DNA of 64,000 nucleotides from Microbacterium hominis (lineage in GTDB: Bacteria > Actinomycetota > Actinomycetes > Actinomycetales > Microbacteriaceae). How positions within the stretch are numbered: position 1 is the stretch's first letter; every line of letters starts with the position of its first letter. The stretch is from assembly GCF_013282805.1 (NCBI RefSeq), contig NZ_CP054038.1:1364001-1428000 (forward strand), written 5' to 3'. A program made the position numbers and the translations under genes. Below are positions 54,633 to 63,158 of the stretch, piece by piece. The notes below the pieces were generated by a model. That model was not told where the DNA came from. It made no database searches and saw only the letters and a list, made by a program, of their open reading frames with translations.

Positions 54633-55937
54633 TCAGTCGCGCAGGGGGATGCCGCCGTCGCCGGGCTCGGGCGCGGCATCCGTCGCCGCCGCCGCGTCGC
54701 CGCCGATGACGGGCTTGGCCGCGGCGATGTGCGAGATCGACCGCCACACGAGCAGCAGTGTGATCGCGGAGCCGACGAACGCGAACCACCAGGGCGCGGT
54801 GAGGCCCCAGATCTGGGCGATCACCCCGCCCAGGGCCTGCCCGATCACGAGCCCGCCGAACACGCCGACCATGTTGACCGAGGCGATGCGGCCCTGCAGC
54901 GGCAACGGCACGAGCCGCTGGCGCACCGTCGTGGAGATGGTGCCCCACACGAACGCGTACATGCCGAAGCCGAACATGATGACGAAGGCGACCCACTCGG
55001 TGGTGAGGAGGGCGAATGCGAGGTGCATGAGCACCTCCAGCGAGAGGCACACGCGCATGAGCGTCGCGAACGAGACGTGCCGCTCGAGCCACCCGAAGCT
55101 GCCGGTGCCGACCAGCCCGCCCAGCGCGGAGGCCGTCATCAGCGCGCCGTACCCGACGGCTCCCATGCCGAGGTGCTCGGTGGCGTACAGCACGAGCACG
55201 CCCCACGGTGCGGCCCAGGTGACGTTGAAGACCAGGATGATGATGATGAGCGTGCGCACGGGGGCGTTCCCAGCGAGCCAGCGCAGGCCCTCCCGGATGG
55301 CGTGGCCCTTCGATCCGCGCCCGTCGCCGGCATGCTCGGGTACCGGGGTGCGGGCGATCCGCGAGATGAGCAGCACCGCCAGCGAGACGCACAGCACCTG
55401 GAGCAGGAATGGCCAGAACGAGCCGACGGCGAACAGGAAGGCGCCCAGCGGCGGGCCCGCCAGCTGGTTGGCGACGAGGTAGCCGGCCTGCAGACGCGCG
55501 TTGCCGATGCCGAGGTCGACGGGCCGCACCAGCATGGGCAGCAGCGTGCTGCCGGCCGAATCGGCGAAGACCTCGGCCGTGCCGTAGAGGAAGGCGGCGA
55601 CCAGCACCAGCCACACGTTCGCGTAGCCGGTGACGAGGAACCCCACCAGCACGAGCACGACCACGGCCCGCAGGGCGTTGGCGAGCATGACGAGGCGGCG
55701 GCGATCGTGATGGTCGGCCACGGCGCCGGCCAGCAGCCCGAACAGGAGCCACGGCAGGAACTGCATCACGGCGCCCGCCGCCACCAGGATCGGCGACGAG
55801 GTCAGCGACGCGATGAGCAGGGGCGCCGCTGCCAGCGCGATCCCGTCGCCGAGGTTGCTCGTCCACGACGAGGCCATGAGCCACCGGAAGTCGCGACCGA
55901 GACGGCGCGGCGCGACGAGCTCACCGAGAGAGGGCAT
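54633..55937 (-). CDS. MFS exporter (MFS_3, EntS-like)
   Basis: A 434-residue, 12-helix major facilitator protein. The start FRWLMASSWTSNLGDGIALA and AGAVADHHDRRRLVMLANAL are typical of the MFS_3/EntS group, which exports siderophores, macrolides or other small molecules. A charged loop sits between helices 6 and 7, and an acidic tail ends the protein. The ATG at 55937 has TAAGCT 6 nt upstream, so it is leaderless. The substrate is unknown. Confidence 0.88.
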   Translation of the reverse strand: MPSLGELVAPRRLGRDFRWLMASSWTSNLGDGIALAAAPLLIASLTSSPILVAAGAVMQFLPWLLFGLLAGAVADHHDRRRLVMLANALRAVVVLVLVGFLVTGYANVWLVLVAAFLYGTAEVFADSAGSTLLPMLVRPVDLGIGNARLQAGYLVANQLAGPPLGAFLFAVGSFWPFLLQVLCVSLAVLLISRIARTPVPEHAGDGRGSKGHAIREGLRWLAGNAPVRTLIIIILVFNVTWAAPWGVLVLYATEHLGMGAVGYGALMTASALGGLVGTGSFGWLERHVSFATLMRVCLSLEVLMHLAFALLTTEWVAFVIMFGFGMYAFVWGTISTTVRQRLVPLPLQGRIASVNMVGVFGGLVIGQALGGVIAQIWGLTAPWWFAFVGSAITLLLVWRSISHIAAAKPVIGGDAAAATDAAPEPGDGGIPLRD

Positions 55938-55949
55938 CCCGCCAGCTTA
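55938..55949 (-). promoter_or_regulatory. Leaderless promoter, MFS exporter
   Basis: TAAGCT (55949-55944, minus strand), six bases, then the ATG at 55937. Confidence 0.6.
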
Positions 55950-56012
55950 CGACGGGAGGATGCCGAACCCGCAGCCGCGCAGGCATGATCCGGCAGTGGG
56001 ACGCGGGCCGGC

Positions 56013-57458
56013 TCAGCGCTTCTTGGCGGGGCGCGCGAAGAGGGTCTCGGTCTGTTCGAGCTCCATGCCCTTGGTCTCGGGGATGCGCAGCAGCACGAAC
56101 ACGAACGACAGGGCGGCGAACGTCGCGTACATGCCGTAGGTGAGCGGCAGCGACCAGCCGCTCATCACGGGGAAGGTCATCGTGATGAGGAAGTTCGCGA
56201 TCCACTGGGCGCCGGCGGCCACGCCCAGTGCCTTGCCGCGGATGCGGCTCGGGAAGATCTCGCCGAGCAGCACCCACACCAGCGGACCCCACGAGGCGCC
56301 GAAGCCGATCACGAAGAGGTTCGCCGCGACGAGGGCGATCGGGCCCCACGGCGAGGGGAGGCTCACATCCTGTCCGGTGCCCTCGGCGAACAGGAACGAG
56401 ATCGCCATGAGACCGAGCGAGACCGCCATCACGACCGACCCGGTCAGCAGGATCGGCTTTCGGCCCACCCGGTCGACGAGGAAGATCGCGACGAGGGTGA
56501 CGAGCACGTTCGTCACGCTGGTGATGACGCTGATCAGCGGCGCGTTGGTCATGCCGACCGAGTTCCACAGGCTGGTCGAGTAGTAGAAGATCACGTTGAT
56601 GCCGACGAACTGCTGGAACACCGACAGGATGATGCCGATCCACACGATGGGCTGCAGGCCGAGTGCCTTGCCGCGGATCGACACCCCGGCGTTCTTGCGG
56701 TCGGTCTCGATCGCCCGGGTGAGCTCGGTCATGGTCTTGTCGAGGTCGACCGGCGGCACGAGCTGGGCGAAGATCTCGCGCGCCTGATCGGCACGGCCCT
56801 GCGAGATGAGGAAGCGCGGGGATTCGGGGACGGTGAAGGAGAGGATGCCGTACACGGCCGCCGGGACGACGCCGACCAGGAACATCCAGCGCCAGGCCTC
56901 CAGACCCAGCCACAGCACATTGTCGGCGCCGCCTGCGATGCCCTCGAGGAGGGCGTCGCTGAGCAGAGCCGTGAAGATGCCGATGGTGATCGCCAGCTGC
57001 TGGAGCGAGGCGAGGCTGCCGCGGATCTGCTTCGGCGCGATCTCGGCGATGTAGGCGGGAGCCACCACCGAGGCGATGCCGATGCCGAGGCCGCCGATCA
57101 CGCGCCACAGTGCGAGGTCCCACACGCTGAAGGCGAGGCCGGCGCCGATCGAGCTGAGGAAGAACATGATCGCGCCGAGGAACATGACCCGCAGGCGCCC
57201 CCACTTGTCGGCGAGGTTGCCGGCGAGCATGGCGCCTGCGGCGCAGCCGAGCAGGGCGATCGCGACGACGAAGCCCGTGACGAAGTCGTTGAGGGCGAAG
57301 TCGGTCTGGATCGACTCGACGGCGCCGTTGACGACCGAGGAGTCGAATCCGAACAGGAATCCGCCGACGGCCGCGGCCACCGAGAGGCCGATCGCACGGC
57401 GCCCGTAGGGGCTCTTCCAGGAGAAGGTGTCTGCGGGGATGCCGTGGCTGTCGTTCAC
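56013..57458 (-). CDS. MFS sugar porter (sugar/H+ symporter family)
   Basis: A 481-residue, 12-helix sugar porter. Family marks: GGFLFGFDSSVVNGA in helix 1, LADKWGRLRVM, the PESPR motif, QQFVGINVIFYYS in helix 7, VDRVGRKPILLTG and PETKG near the end. It imports a hexose or pentose with protons (XylE/GlcP type). The GTG at 57458 is chosen because TAATGT lies 7 nt upstream; a GTG at 57476 in the same frame is the alternative. It is divergent from rsmA. Confidence 0.9.
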   Translation of the reverse strand: MNDSHGIPADTFSWKSPYGRRAIGLSVAAAVGGFLFGFDSSVVNGAVESIQTDFALNDFVTGFVVAIALLGCAAGAMLAGNLADKWGRLRVMFLGAIMFFLSSIGAGLAFSVWDLALWRVIGGLGIGIASVVAPAYIAEIAPKQIRGSLASLQQLAITIGIFTALLSDALLEGIAGGADNVLWLGLEAWRWMFLVGVVPAAVYGILSFTVPESPRFLISQGRADQAREIFAQLVPPVDLDKTMTELTRAIETDRKNAGVSIRGKALGLQPIVWIGIILSVFQQFVGINVIFYYSTSLWNSVGMTNAPLISVITSVTNVLVTLVAIFLVDRVGRKPILLTGSVVMAVSLGLMAISFLFAEGTGQDVSLPSPWGPIALVAANLFVIGFGASWGPLVWVLLGEIFPSRIRGKALGVAAGAQWIANFLITMTFPVMSGWSLPLTYGMYATFAALSFVFVLLRIPETKGMELEQTETLFARPAKKR

Positions 57459-57511
57459 TCTCGTCACATTAGCCACCGGGAACCCCGCGCGGCACTGGGT
57501 ACAGTGATCGC
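57459..57511. promoter_or_regulatory. Divergent promoters, sugar porter and rsmA
   Basis: Rightward: TACAGT (57500-57505), six bases, ATG at 57512 of rsmA. Leftward: TAATGT followed by seven bases and the GTG at 57458. Only 53 bp separate the starts, so the two -10 boxes lie about 30 bp apart, nearly back to back. Confidence 0.55.
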
Positions 57512-58357
57512 ATGTCCGTGTCTCTGCTCGGCGCCGCCGAGATCCGTGCGCTCGCCGCCGACCTCGACGTCACCCCGACCAAGAAGCTCGGCCAGAACTT
57601 CGTCGTCGATGCGAACACGGTGCGAAAGATCGTGCATGTCGCGGGCGTCGAGCCGGCCGACCGCGTGGTCGAGGTGGGGCCGGGTCTGGGGTCTCTGACG
57701 CTGGCGATCCTGGAGACCGGGGCGAGCGTGACGGCCGTGGAGATCGACCACCGGCTCGCCGGGCGGCTGCCGGCGACGGCGGCCGCCCACGGTGTGCCCG
57801 GCGACCGCCTCACCGTGGTCGATGCCGACGCGCTGAGCGTGCGCGATCTCCCGGGCGATCCGACGGTGCTGGTGGCCAACCTCCCCTACAACGTGAGCGT
57901 GCCCGTGCTGCTGCATTTCATGGAGACCTTCCCGGGTCTCCAGCGCGGCGTCGTGATGGTGCAGGCCGAGGTGGGGGAGCGTCTGGCCGCCCCGCCCGGC
58001 TCCAAGGTGTACGGTGCCCCGAGCGCGAAGGCCGCCTGGTACGGCCCATGGCGGCTGGCCGGCACCGTGTCCCGCCAGGTGTTCTGGCCGGTGCCGAACG
58101 TCGACAGCGTGCTGGTCGGCTTCACGCGCGACCCCGAGCCGCGCGGCGGGGAGGACCTCCGCCGGCGGACGTTCGCGATCGTCGACGCCGCGTTCCAGCA
58201 GCGCCGCAAGATGCTCCGTCAGGCGCTGGCCGCGGTGCTCGGCGGCAGTGCGGCCGATGCGACCGACGTGCTCGAGCGCGCCGGCGTTGCGGCCACTTCG
58301 CGCGGCGAGCAGCTGTCGATCGACGACTTCGTGCGCATCGCCCAGGTCGCCGGCTGA
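57512..58357 (+). CDS. rsmA: 16S rRNA (A1518/A1519) dimethyltransferase RsmA/KsgA
   Basis: A 281-residue SAM methyltransferase that dimethylates two adenines near the 3' end of 16S rRNA. Motifs: TPTKKLGQNFVVDANTVRK, VVEVGPGLGSLTLAILETG, VTAVEIDHRLAGRLP and the catalytic NLPYNVSVPVLLHF. Kasugamycin sensitivity of the wild type is known for the family. In many actinobacteria it is directly followed by ispE; here three genes lie between. Confidence 0.96.
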   Translation: MSVSLLGAAEIRALAADLDVTPTKKLGQNFVVDANTVRKIVHVAGVEPADRVVEVGPGLGSLTLAILETGASVTAVEIDHRLAGRLPATAAAHGVPGDRLTVVDADALSVRDLPGDPTVLVANLPYNVSVPVLLHFMETFPGLQRGVVMVQAEVGERLAAPPGSKVYGAPSAKAAWYGPWRLAGTVSRQVFWPVPNVDSVLVGFTRDPEPRGGEDLRRRTFAIVDAAFQQRRKMLRQALAAVLGGSAADATDVLERAGVAATSRGEQLSIDDFVRIAQVAG

Positions 58358-58506
58358 CCGGCCTCCGTCCGCCGGAGACCGGCGGACGCGGCATCCCGAC
58401 ATGTGACGTTCGATGACCGTTCACCGTGGCGCACAGACGAGTCACGAAACATGCCTGTAACATTCGGGGAGCCTCGTCTCGACCGCGGGGCGGGGGAGAA
58501 GGACCG

Positions 58507-59439
58507 ATGCGCACGGCCGAATATCCGGCACCCGAGCGGATCCTGCTGCACATCAGCGACACGCATCTGCGCGCCGCAGGCACCGCCAGGCTGTTCGACG
58601 CGGTCGACGGCGCGGCGTACCTCGAGCGCGCGCTCTCGGTGATCGCCGCGTCCGGAATCCAGCCCGACGCCGTCGTGTTCACGGGTGATCTCGCCGACCT
58701 CGGCGAGCCCGGCGCCTACGCGGCGCTGCGCGGCCTCGTCGAGCCTTTCGCGGCGGCCCTGGGTACACGGGTGTTCTGGGTGATGGGCAACCACGACGAT
58801 CGTGCGGCCTTCCGCGCGGGCCTGCACGACGATCTCTCCGGCGACATGCGCCCCGTCGACCACGTCGACGAGCTCGACGGTCTGCGACTGATCACCCTCG
58901 ACACGACGGTGCCCGGCGAGCACCACGGCGAGCTGCGCGACGAGCAACTCGAGTGGCTGGCCGACGTGCTGGCCACCCCCGCGCCGCTGGGAACGATCCT
59001 CGCGATGCACCACCCGCCCGTGCCGAGCGTGCTGCCCCTGGCGGCCAGCGTCGAGCTGCGCGACCAGCCGCGCCTGGCGCGGGTGCTGCGCGGAACCGAC
59101 GTGCGCGCGATCATCGCCGGTCACCTGCATTACTCGACCTTCGCCACCTTCGCGGGCATCCCCGTCTCGGTCGCCTCCTCGACCTGTTACGCCCAGGACC
59201 TGACCGTGCCGGTCGGCGGCACGCGCCCGCAGGACGGCGCGCAGGCGTTCAACCTCGTGCACCTGTACGACGACACCGTGGTGCATTCGGTGGTGCCCGT
59301 TGACGCCCCGCGCACGCTCGAGTACATCGACCCTGCCGAGGCCCGGCGACGGCTGCGTGCGGCCGGAATCGCCGGCGGCGGCGTCAGCGCGCCCGCCCGG
59401 AGGGATGCGCCGACCGAGCCGATCGCTCTCGTGCGCTGA
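58507..59439 (+). CDS. Metallophosphoesterase (CpdA/GpdQ type)
   Basis: A 310-residue calcineurin-like phosphoesterase. Metal sites: [13 protein letters not shown] (DxH), [13 protein letters not shown] (GD), [12 protein letters not shown] (GNHD), [11 protein letters not shown] and [11 protein letters not shown] (GHxH). This set fits the cAMP phosphodiesterase CpdA or glycerophosphodiesterase GpdQ group. The ATG at 58507 has GGGGGAGAAGGA upstream, and TAACAT about 50 bp earlier may be the -10. Its 3' end overlaps the Stealth gene by 56 bp on the opposite strand. Confidence 0.9.
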   Translation: MRTAEYPAPERILLHISDTHLRAAGTARLFDAVDGAAYLERALSVIAASGIQPDAVVFTGDLADLGEPGAYAALRGLVEPFAAALGTRVFWVMGNHDDRAAFRAGLHDDLSGDMRPVDHVDELDGLRLITLDTTVPGEHHGELRDEQLEWLADVLATPAPLGTILAMHHPPVPSVLPLAASVELRDQPRLARVLRGTDVRAIIAGHLHYSTFATFAGIPVSVASSTCYAQDLTVPVGGTRPQDGAQAFNLVHLYDDTVVHSVVPVDAPRTLEYIDPAEARRRLRAAGIAGGGVSAPARRDAPTEPIALVR

Positions 59440-61000
59440 GCTCGTCGCGCTCCCACGGGGCGCGGATCGGGAACATGCGCTCGAGCGTGGCCCGGAGCGT
59501 GGTCACGCGCACATCCTCGGGCACCTCGGCGTTGCCGCCGTCGTTGAGGCAGAACATGTCGACGTCGCTGCGGGCGGCCAGCCGTTCCATCCGGCGCAGC
59601 CCCGCCGCCATCGTGGTCTGCACGTAGCGCACCCGCGGCTCGCGGGTCGCCACCGCCCGCCCCGTCATGAGGGCGTAGTAGTGGTAGAGGCTGTTGGTGA
59701 CCGAGATGTCGGTGGCGGCGCGGAAGCGGGATGCCGCGGTGCGGGCGAAATCCTCGGGGAACGCCGCCTCGAGCTCGGCCATTACGCTGCGCCGCAGCGG
59801 CGTGGCGCAGTGCTCGAGGTCGCGTGCGATCGTGCGGCCGAAGCGCTCCGACAGCAGTGCCCGGTTCACCCGCAGCCCGTTGTCGTGGCCGCTGCGGTGC
59901 AGCTGCGGGGTTCCGGCGCCGATCCGCACGTCGCACTCGACGAACTTCGTGACACCCGCCGAGGAGAAGAACATCTCCGGCTCGGTGAGCCGCCCGAAGA
60001 ACATGTCGTCGTTCGAGTACAGGAAGTGCTCGGCCAGGCCCGGGATGCGGTGCAGCTGCGCTTCGACGGCGTGCGAGTTGTGGGTGGGCAGCACCGACGG
60101 GTCGGCGAAGAACTCCTCGCTGCGCACGATCGTCACCTTCGGGTGATCGAGCAGCCACGCCGGGGCGGGTGAGTCGGTCGCGATGAAGATGCGCCGCACC
60201 CACGGGGCGTACATGTGCACGCTGCGCAGGGCGTAGCGCAGTTCATCGACGTGTCGATAGCGGGCCGGCCCGTCATCGCCCTCGCCGACCACGTACTCGG
60301 CGAGCTGGGCCGCCCGCTGACGCTGGAACTCGCTCGACGAGCCGTCCACCCATGAGAAGACGAGGTCGATCTCGTCGATCACCTCGTGCGGCTGCGGGTC
60401 GAACATGCCGGCGAACGTGCTCCAGCTGCGACCGTAGCGCTCGACCCGGACGTGCTCGAGATCGGCGACCGGGGTGATCCGGCGCAGCACGGCGTTGTCG
60501 CCGGGGGCCTGCGCGACCGCCTCGGCGGCGGCATCCACCCCCTCCTCGTGCGCGCCGAAGCGCCAGAACTCGACGACGGCGCCCAGCGGCGCGCCGTAGC
60601 GGAGGCTGCCGGAGCGGCTCACCCGCGGCCGGTACACCTTGATACGCGACGGCCCCGCGGCGAAGTCGGGAGCGTCGGCGGCCAGCACCGGAGGCACGCC
60701 TTTGGCTTTGACGTAGAGCGGGTCCTCGGCGCACACCGCCGCCAGGGCCTGGTGCGCGCGCGTGCGGTCGACCTCGTCGACGACCAGGGCGGGGATGGTG
60801 TGCGTGTGCCGGATGAGGATCACCGGCACGCCGGCGCCCTCCAGGACGTCGGCCACCAGGAGCAGGTCGCGCACGCGCGCCTCGTGCGGGGTCGTGTCGT
60901 CGTGGACCAGGTGCAGGATGCCCCGGTCGAGCACGACGTCGGGGCGCGAGAGCAGATCCGTCCAGGGACGGGCGGGTTGGGGAAGGGCGGTCAGTGCCAC
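59384..61000 (-). CDS. Stealth-family sugar-phosphate transferase
   Basis: A 538-residue protein of the Stealth family, which transfers hexose-1-phosphate in making cell-surface or exopolysaccharides and is related to human GlcNAc-phosphotransferase. The four conserved regions are visible: CR1 [13 protein letters not shown] (about 210), CR2 [20 protein letters not shown] with IFIATD, CR3 [12 protein letters not shown], and CR4 [14 protein letters not shown]. About 200 N-terminal residues are less conserved. GTG at 61000 has GGAGGT upstream. The stop lies inside the 3' end of the metallophosphoesterase gene (56-bp tail-to-tail overlap). Confidence 0.9.
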   Translation of the reverse strand: MALTALPQPARPWTDLLSRPDVVLDRGILHLVHDDTTPHEARVRDLLLVADVLEGAGVPVILIRHTHTIPALVVDEVDRTRAHQALAAVCAEDPLYVKAKGVPPVLAADAPDFAAGPSRIKVYRPRVSRSGSLRYGAPLGAVVEFWRFGAHEEGVDAAAEAVAQAPGDNAVLRRITPVADLEHVRVERYGRSWSTFAGMFDPQPHEVIDEIDLVFSWVDGSSSEFQRQRAAQLAEYVVGEGDDGPARYRHVDELRYALRSVHMYAPWVRRIFIATDSPAPAWLLDHPKVTIVRSEEFFADPSVLPTHNSHAVEAQLHRIPGLAEHFLYSNDDMFFGRLTEPEMFFSSAGVTKFVECDVRIGAGTPQLHRSGHDNGLRVNRALLSERFGRTIARDLEHCATPLRRSVMAELEAAFPEDFARTAASRFRAATDISVTNSLYHYYALMTGRAVATREPRVRYVQTTMAAGLRRMERLAARSDVDMFCLNDGGNAEVPEDVRVTTLRATLERMFPIRAPWERDELSARERSARSAHPSGRAR

Positions 61001-61077
61001 GGCGACCTCCAGATCGATTCCGCCACAGTAAGCACGGCCCGTTTCGCAGACGTTTCGGCGCGTGACCGTTCGATTGC

Positions 61078-61124
61078 GGGCTGCCGCGTGGTGGCCGCCG
61101 GTCGGGGGCTGCCGCGTGGTGGCC
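61078..61124. repeat. Direct 19-bp repeat upstream of AKR
   Basis: GGGCTGCCGCGTGGTGGCC occurs at 61078-61096 and again at 61106-61124, 28 bp apart, identical. It lies between the divergent Stealth and AKR genes, just before the AKR -10 box at 61148, so it could be a pair of binding sites. Confidence 0.55.
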
Positions 61125-61147
61125 TGTGCGGCACCCGGCGGCGCCGA

Positions 61148-61159
61148 TAGCCTGGACGC
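61148..61159 (+). promoter_or_regulatory. Leaderless promoter, AKR-ispE
   Basis: TAGCCT (61148-61153), six bases, then the GTG at 61160. Confidence 0.6.
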
Positions 61160-62227
61160 GTGAGTCAGGATCAGCCTTATCTGTCCCGCGGGGGAGATCT
61201 CCACCGCCCGTACGCCGCCGCCGACGACCGTTACGAGCTCGCGCGCTACCGCCGCGTCGGCACGTCGGGTCTGACCCTGCCGCCGGTCTCCCTCGGGCTG
61301 TGGTGGAACTTCGGCGACAACATCCCGTTCGACAACCAGCGCGCGCTGCTGCGTCACGCGTTCGACAGGGGGATCACGCACTTCGATCTCGCGAACAACT
61401 ACGGGCCGCCCTACGGTTCCGCCGAGACCAACTTCGGCCGCATGATGCGCGAGGACTTCGCGCCCTATCGCGACGAGCTCATCCTCTCGTCCAAGGCCGG
61501 CTACGACATGTGGCACGGACCGTACGGCAACGGCGGCGCGCGCAAGTACCTGCTCGCCAGCGCCGAGCAGTCGCTGCGCCGGATGAGCGTCGACTACGTG
61601 GACATCTTCTACTCGCACCGCGTCGACCCCGACGTGCCGGTCGAGGAGACCGTGGCGGCCCTCGACACCCTGGTGCGCCAGGGCAAGGCGCTGTACGTCG
61701 GCATCTCCTCCTACAGCGCGGAGCGCACCGCCGTCGCCGCGGCCGTGGCCCGCTCGCTCGGGACGCCGCTGGTGATCCATCAGCCGGCGTACTCGATCCT
61801 CAACCGCTGGGTCGAGGACGGCCTGACCGGGCTCCTCGACCAGGAGGGGATGGGCGCCATCGCCTTCACGCCGCTCGCGCAGGGACTGCTGACCGACAAG
61901 TACCTCGGCGGAGGGCGGGCCGATCGTGCGCAGAAGCGCTCCTCGATGCCGGATGCCACGCTCAGTGAGAAGGGGCTGGCGACGCTGCGCGGCCTCGACG
62001 TCATCGCCCAGGAGCGGGGCCAGTCGCTCGCCCAAATGGCGATCCAGTGGGTGCTCCGCAACCCCGTGGTCGCATCGGCGCTGATCGGCGCCTCACGCCC
62101 GGCCCAGCTCGACGAGAACCTCGCCGCCCTGGACGGGCCGGGATTCACGACCGAGGAGCTCGAGCGCATCGACGCCCTCTCGGACGGCATCGATGTCGAC
62201 TTGTGGGCGGAATCGGCCACGTCGTGA
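61160..62227 (+). CDS. Aldo/keto reductase, L-glyceraldehyde-3-phosphate reductase type (YghZ-like)
   Basis: A 355-residue AKR of the Kv-beta/YghZ group. Seen: LSLGLWW-like VSLGLWWNFGDNIP, HFDLANNYGPPYGSAETNFG, LILSSKAGYDMWHGPYGNGG, KYLLASAEQSLRRMSVDYVD, IFYSHRVDPDVPVEETVAAL and HQPAYSILNRWVE. Such enzymes reduce L-GAP or methylglyoxal with NADPH. The stop overlaps the ispE start (GTGA), so ispE depends on translation of this gene. Confidence 0.92.
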   Translation: MSQDQPYLSRGGDLHRPYAAADDRYELARYRRVGTSGLTLPPVSLGLWWNFGDNIPFDNQRALLRHAFDRGITHFDLANNYGPPYGSAETNFGRMMREDFAPYRDELILSSKAGYDMWHGPYGNGGARKYLLASAEQSLRRMSVDYVDIFYSHRVDPDVPVEETVAALDTLVRQGKALYVGISSYSAERTAVAAAVARSLGTPLVIHQPAYSILNRWVEDGLTGLLDQEGMGAIAFTPLAQGLLTDKYLGGGRADRAQKRSSMPDATLSEKGLATLRGLDVIAQERGQSLAQMAIQWVLRNPVVASALIGASRPAQLDENLAALDGPGFTTEELERIDALSDGIDVDLWAESATS

Positions 62228-63156
62228 CGGCACCCCTGACAGCCGAGCGCGTGCACGTGCGCGCTCCGGGCAAGCTCAACCTCTTCTTCGAGGTGGGGCC
62301 GCTGGCTGACGACGGGTACCACGACGTCGCGTCGGCCTACCAGGCCGTCTCCCTCTACGAGGACGTCTGGGCCGAGCCGGCCCTGGAGTTCACGATCTCG
62401 GTCTCCGGCACGGTGGATGTCGCCTCCGTGCCCGAGGATGACCGCAACCTCGCCCTGCGGGCGGCCCGCCTGGTCGCCGCCGAGATCGGGCACCCGGGCG
62501 GTGTGCACCTCGAGATCGTCAAGCACGTGCCGGTGGCCGGAGGCATGGGCGGCGGGTCCGCCGACGCCGCGGCCGCGCTGGTGGCCTGCGACGCGCTGTG
62601 GGGTGCGGAACTGGGCATGCATCGGCTGCAGCGACTGGCCGCGCGGCTCGGCGCCGACGTGCCCTTCGCCCTCCTGGGCGGCACCGCCATCGGCACCGGG
62701 CGCGGCGACGAGCTCAGCCCGGCGTTGGCCAAGGGTCGTTTCGACTGGGTGATCCTCACCAGCGCCGAGGGCCTGTCGACGCCCGAGGTGTACGGACATC
62801 TCGACGCCCTGCGCTCCCGGCCCGACATCCGACCCGCTCCGCGCGTGCCGGAGGTCGACCCGCGGGTGCTGCAGGCGCTGCGCGCGGCCGACCCCGGTCT
62901 GCTCGCCGAGCACATGCGCAACGACCTGCAGGCTGCGACGCTGTCGCTGCGTCCGGCCCTGCGCGAGGCACTGGAGGAGGGGGAGCGCTCGGGGGCGTTG
63001 GCGGGCATCGTGTCGGGGTCGGGGCCGACGCTGGCATTCCTGGCCGGCACTCCCGAAGGCGCGCTCGACCTGCAGGTGCAGCTCTCGGCCGCCGGCTATA
63101 CGGCCCTCCACGTGCACGGCCCCGTGCCCGGCGCCCGCGTCGTGCGCGCGGCCTGA
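62224..63156 (+). CDS. ispE: 4-diphosphocytidyl-2-C-methyl-D-erythritol kinase IspE
   Basis: A 310-residue GHMP kinase of the MEP isoprenoid route that phosphorylates CDP-ME at the 2-hydroxyl. Blocks: VRAPGKLNLFFEVGPLADDG, HVPVAGGMGGGSADAAAALV (the ATP loop), LGADVPFALLGGTAIGTGRG and IVSGSGPTLAFLAG. GTG at 62224 overlaps the AKR stop. The usual neighbour rsmA is 4 kb upstream. It is followed 2 bp later by an acetyltransferase gene. Confidence 0.95.
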   Translation: MTAPLTAERVHVRAPGKLNLFFEVGPLADDGYHDVASAYQAVSLYEDVWAEPALEFTISVSGTVDVASVPEDDRNLALRAARLVAAEIGHPGGVHLEIVKHVPVAGGMGGGSADAAAALVACDALWGAELGMHRLQRLAARLGADVPFALLGGTAIGTGRGDELSPALAKGRFDWVILTSAEGLSTPEVYGHLDALRSRPDIRPAPRVPEVDPRVLQALRAADPGLLAEHMRNDLQAATLSLRPALREALEEGERSGALAGIVSGSGPTLAFLAGTPEGALDLQVQLSAAGYTALHVHGPVPGARVVRAA

Positions 63157-63158
63157 CC

